A stretch of 64,000 nt of DNA from assembly GCA_051453625.1 (NCBI GenBank), contig JBOZIK010000001.1:122908804-122972803 (forward strand). Reading direction: 5' to 3'. The DNA is from Welwitschia mirabilis. Taxonomy: Eukaryota > Gnetophyta > Gnetopsida > Welwitschiales. The position numbers and the translations under genes are program-made. Below are positions 62,835 through 64,000 of the stretch, piece by piece; the stretch's first letter is position 1, and each line of letters begins with the position of its first letter. Under the pieces are notes generated by a model. That model saw only the letters and a program-made list of their open reading frames with translations, searched no databases and was not told the origin of the DNA.

Positions 62835-64000
62835 AGCCATTACACTCTTAATCCACTTAGCCTTCATCATCTTGAGCTTCTTCCCATGCATTGCAAAGGA
62901 AAATCCTATTATCCAAAAATCTTAGTTTTATTGCATAATTCTAGCATAGATTCATTTTTTCGTAGATTAGATTTAGGACTAAAAAATTTAAAAACATAAA
63001 AATCATTATTTCTTATTGATGTCTTTCTCATAAAACCATCCAAATATTATCAAATGTATAATCATCACCTTAACCCCTTTTACATAAGTAACCCCAAATT
63101 CCACTTGTACCATATAATTAGACATTATCTTTTCAAACCTCGCACCTCATTCCTTCTATTATGATACTATTTCATAAGGCTTACTAGTCATTCATCCTTC
63201 TCATTTACTTATGCATTTCTAATACTTAATGACCTTAGTTGATGGATTTCAATATTTAAACCGATAATAAGTGATCTTGATGTCATTGTTTACATGCCAA
63301 AATTGACATCCTAAGCAAGTAAAATAAACTAATTTAGCATAGGGAGAAACATTAAATTAATTGCTTTATTACATATAGATGTTTTCTACCCTNNNNNNNN
63401 NNNNNNNNNNNNNNNNNNNNNNNNNNNNNNNNNNNNNNNNNNNNNNNNNNNNNNNNNNNNNNNNNNNNNNNNNNNNNNNNNNNNNNNNNNNNNNNNNNNN
63501 NNNNNNNNNNNNNNNNNNNNNNNNNNNNNNNNNNNNNNNNNNNNNNNNNNNNNNNNNNNNNNNNNNNNNNNNNNNNNNNNNNNNNNNNNNNNNNNNNNNN
63601 NNNNNNNNNNNNNNNNNNNNNNNNNNNNNNNNNNNNNNNNNNNNNNNNNNNNNNNNNNNNNNNNNNNNNNNNNNNNNNNNNNNNNNNNNNNNNNNNNNNN
63701 NNNNNNNNNNNNNNNNNNNNNNNNNNNNNNNNNNNNNNNNNNGTCCTAAGTAAGTAAAATAAACTAATTTAGCATAGGGAGAAACATTAAATTAATTGCT
63801 TTATCACATATAGATGTTTTCTACCCTTTGTAATACTTTTACATGCAATTGTTGACTTCCCTTAAAATTAGTAAGTTACTTGCTAGATTTTGGAAAACAT
63901 GACCAAACTTGAAGAACTTCCAATGCTAACGCCAAGACTACTAGTAACATCAGCCTTATAAGGAGAAACTAGACTAAACTCACCTTTCTATAATTTTTTA
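62776..64000. other. Sequence beyond the array, no gene assigned
   Basis: Unique relative to the array. The unknown reading continues past the array edge into a new ending (EIYMNNLPIQDTSSD) and stops at about 62834. A 350-N gap (63393-63742) is flanked by an ~80-bp duplication (63313-63392 and 63744-63829). No known domain seen. Confidence 0.45.

Noticed and set aside
1-64000. CRISPR arrays, bacterial operons, tRNA or rRNA genes
   Set aside because: No spaced short repeats, cloverleaf sequences or rRNA-like blocks were seen. The direct repeats present are transposon, satellite or assembly related.

Overview
The window looks like nuclear DNA from a plant with a large, repeat-filled genome (a seed plant, possibly a gymnosperm; the exact lineage is inference). 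It is very AT-rich, carries many decayed LTR and L1-type elements, has 18 runs of N, and contains one clearly intact spliced gene with plant-type short GT-AG introns. There are no bacterial features.

Layout. 1-3.3 kb: AT-rich DNA with a ~185-bp tandem duplication and no gene. 3.3-6.5 kb and 14.9-18.5 kb: two diverged direct copies of a large repeat of unknown class. 7.4-10.2 kb: plus-strand L1-type LINE remnant whose 3' part is repeated about three times, with a long CT microsatellite. 12.4-23.5 kb: decayed L1-type LINE on the minus strand (ORF1, endonuclease, RT). Its RT region is split by the second large repeat, and its ORF1-endonuclease part is tandemly duplicated. 23.5-24.7 kb: AT-rich, no gene.

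24.7-29.5 kb is a GC-richer island. It holds a complete seven-exon LONELY GUY (LOG) gene on the minus strand (25479-27712, 213 codons), with a TATA box and a poly(A) signal. LOG enzymes activate cytokinins by releasing the free base from cytokinin riboside monophosphates. About 1.6 kb upstream of it remain unassigned.

30.4-34.7 kb: a small Copia-like scrap, then AT-rich DNA. 34.7-62.8 kb: an array of about six direct units of a ~2.2-kb tandem repeat, each carrying the remains of one unrecognised ORF. Unit 1 is interrupted by a complete but decayed Ty3/Gypsy (Athila/Tat-like) LTR retrotransposon at 35783-49438, minus strand. It has TG...CA LTRs, a perfect 5-bp target duplication (ATCTT), a PBS that looks like a decayed tRNA-Asp site, a polypurine tract, and gag, protease, RT, RNase H and integrase remains in order. 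62.8-64 kb: the array ends in different sequence.

All ten gaps of exactly 100 N are flanked by direct duplications of the adjoining sequence. These look like unmerged contig overlaps and inflate apparent lengths and repeat counts. The elements carry many in-frame stops at former Gln/Arg codons, as expected from C-to-T decay of methylated DNA. I see no evidence of a new multi-gene system. The 2.2-kb array with its conserved unknown ORF is the most novel-looking item.
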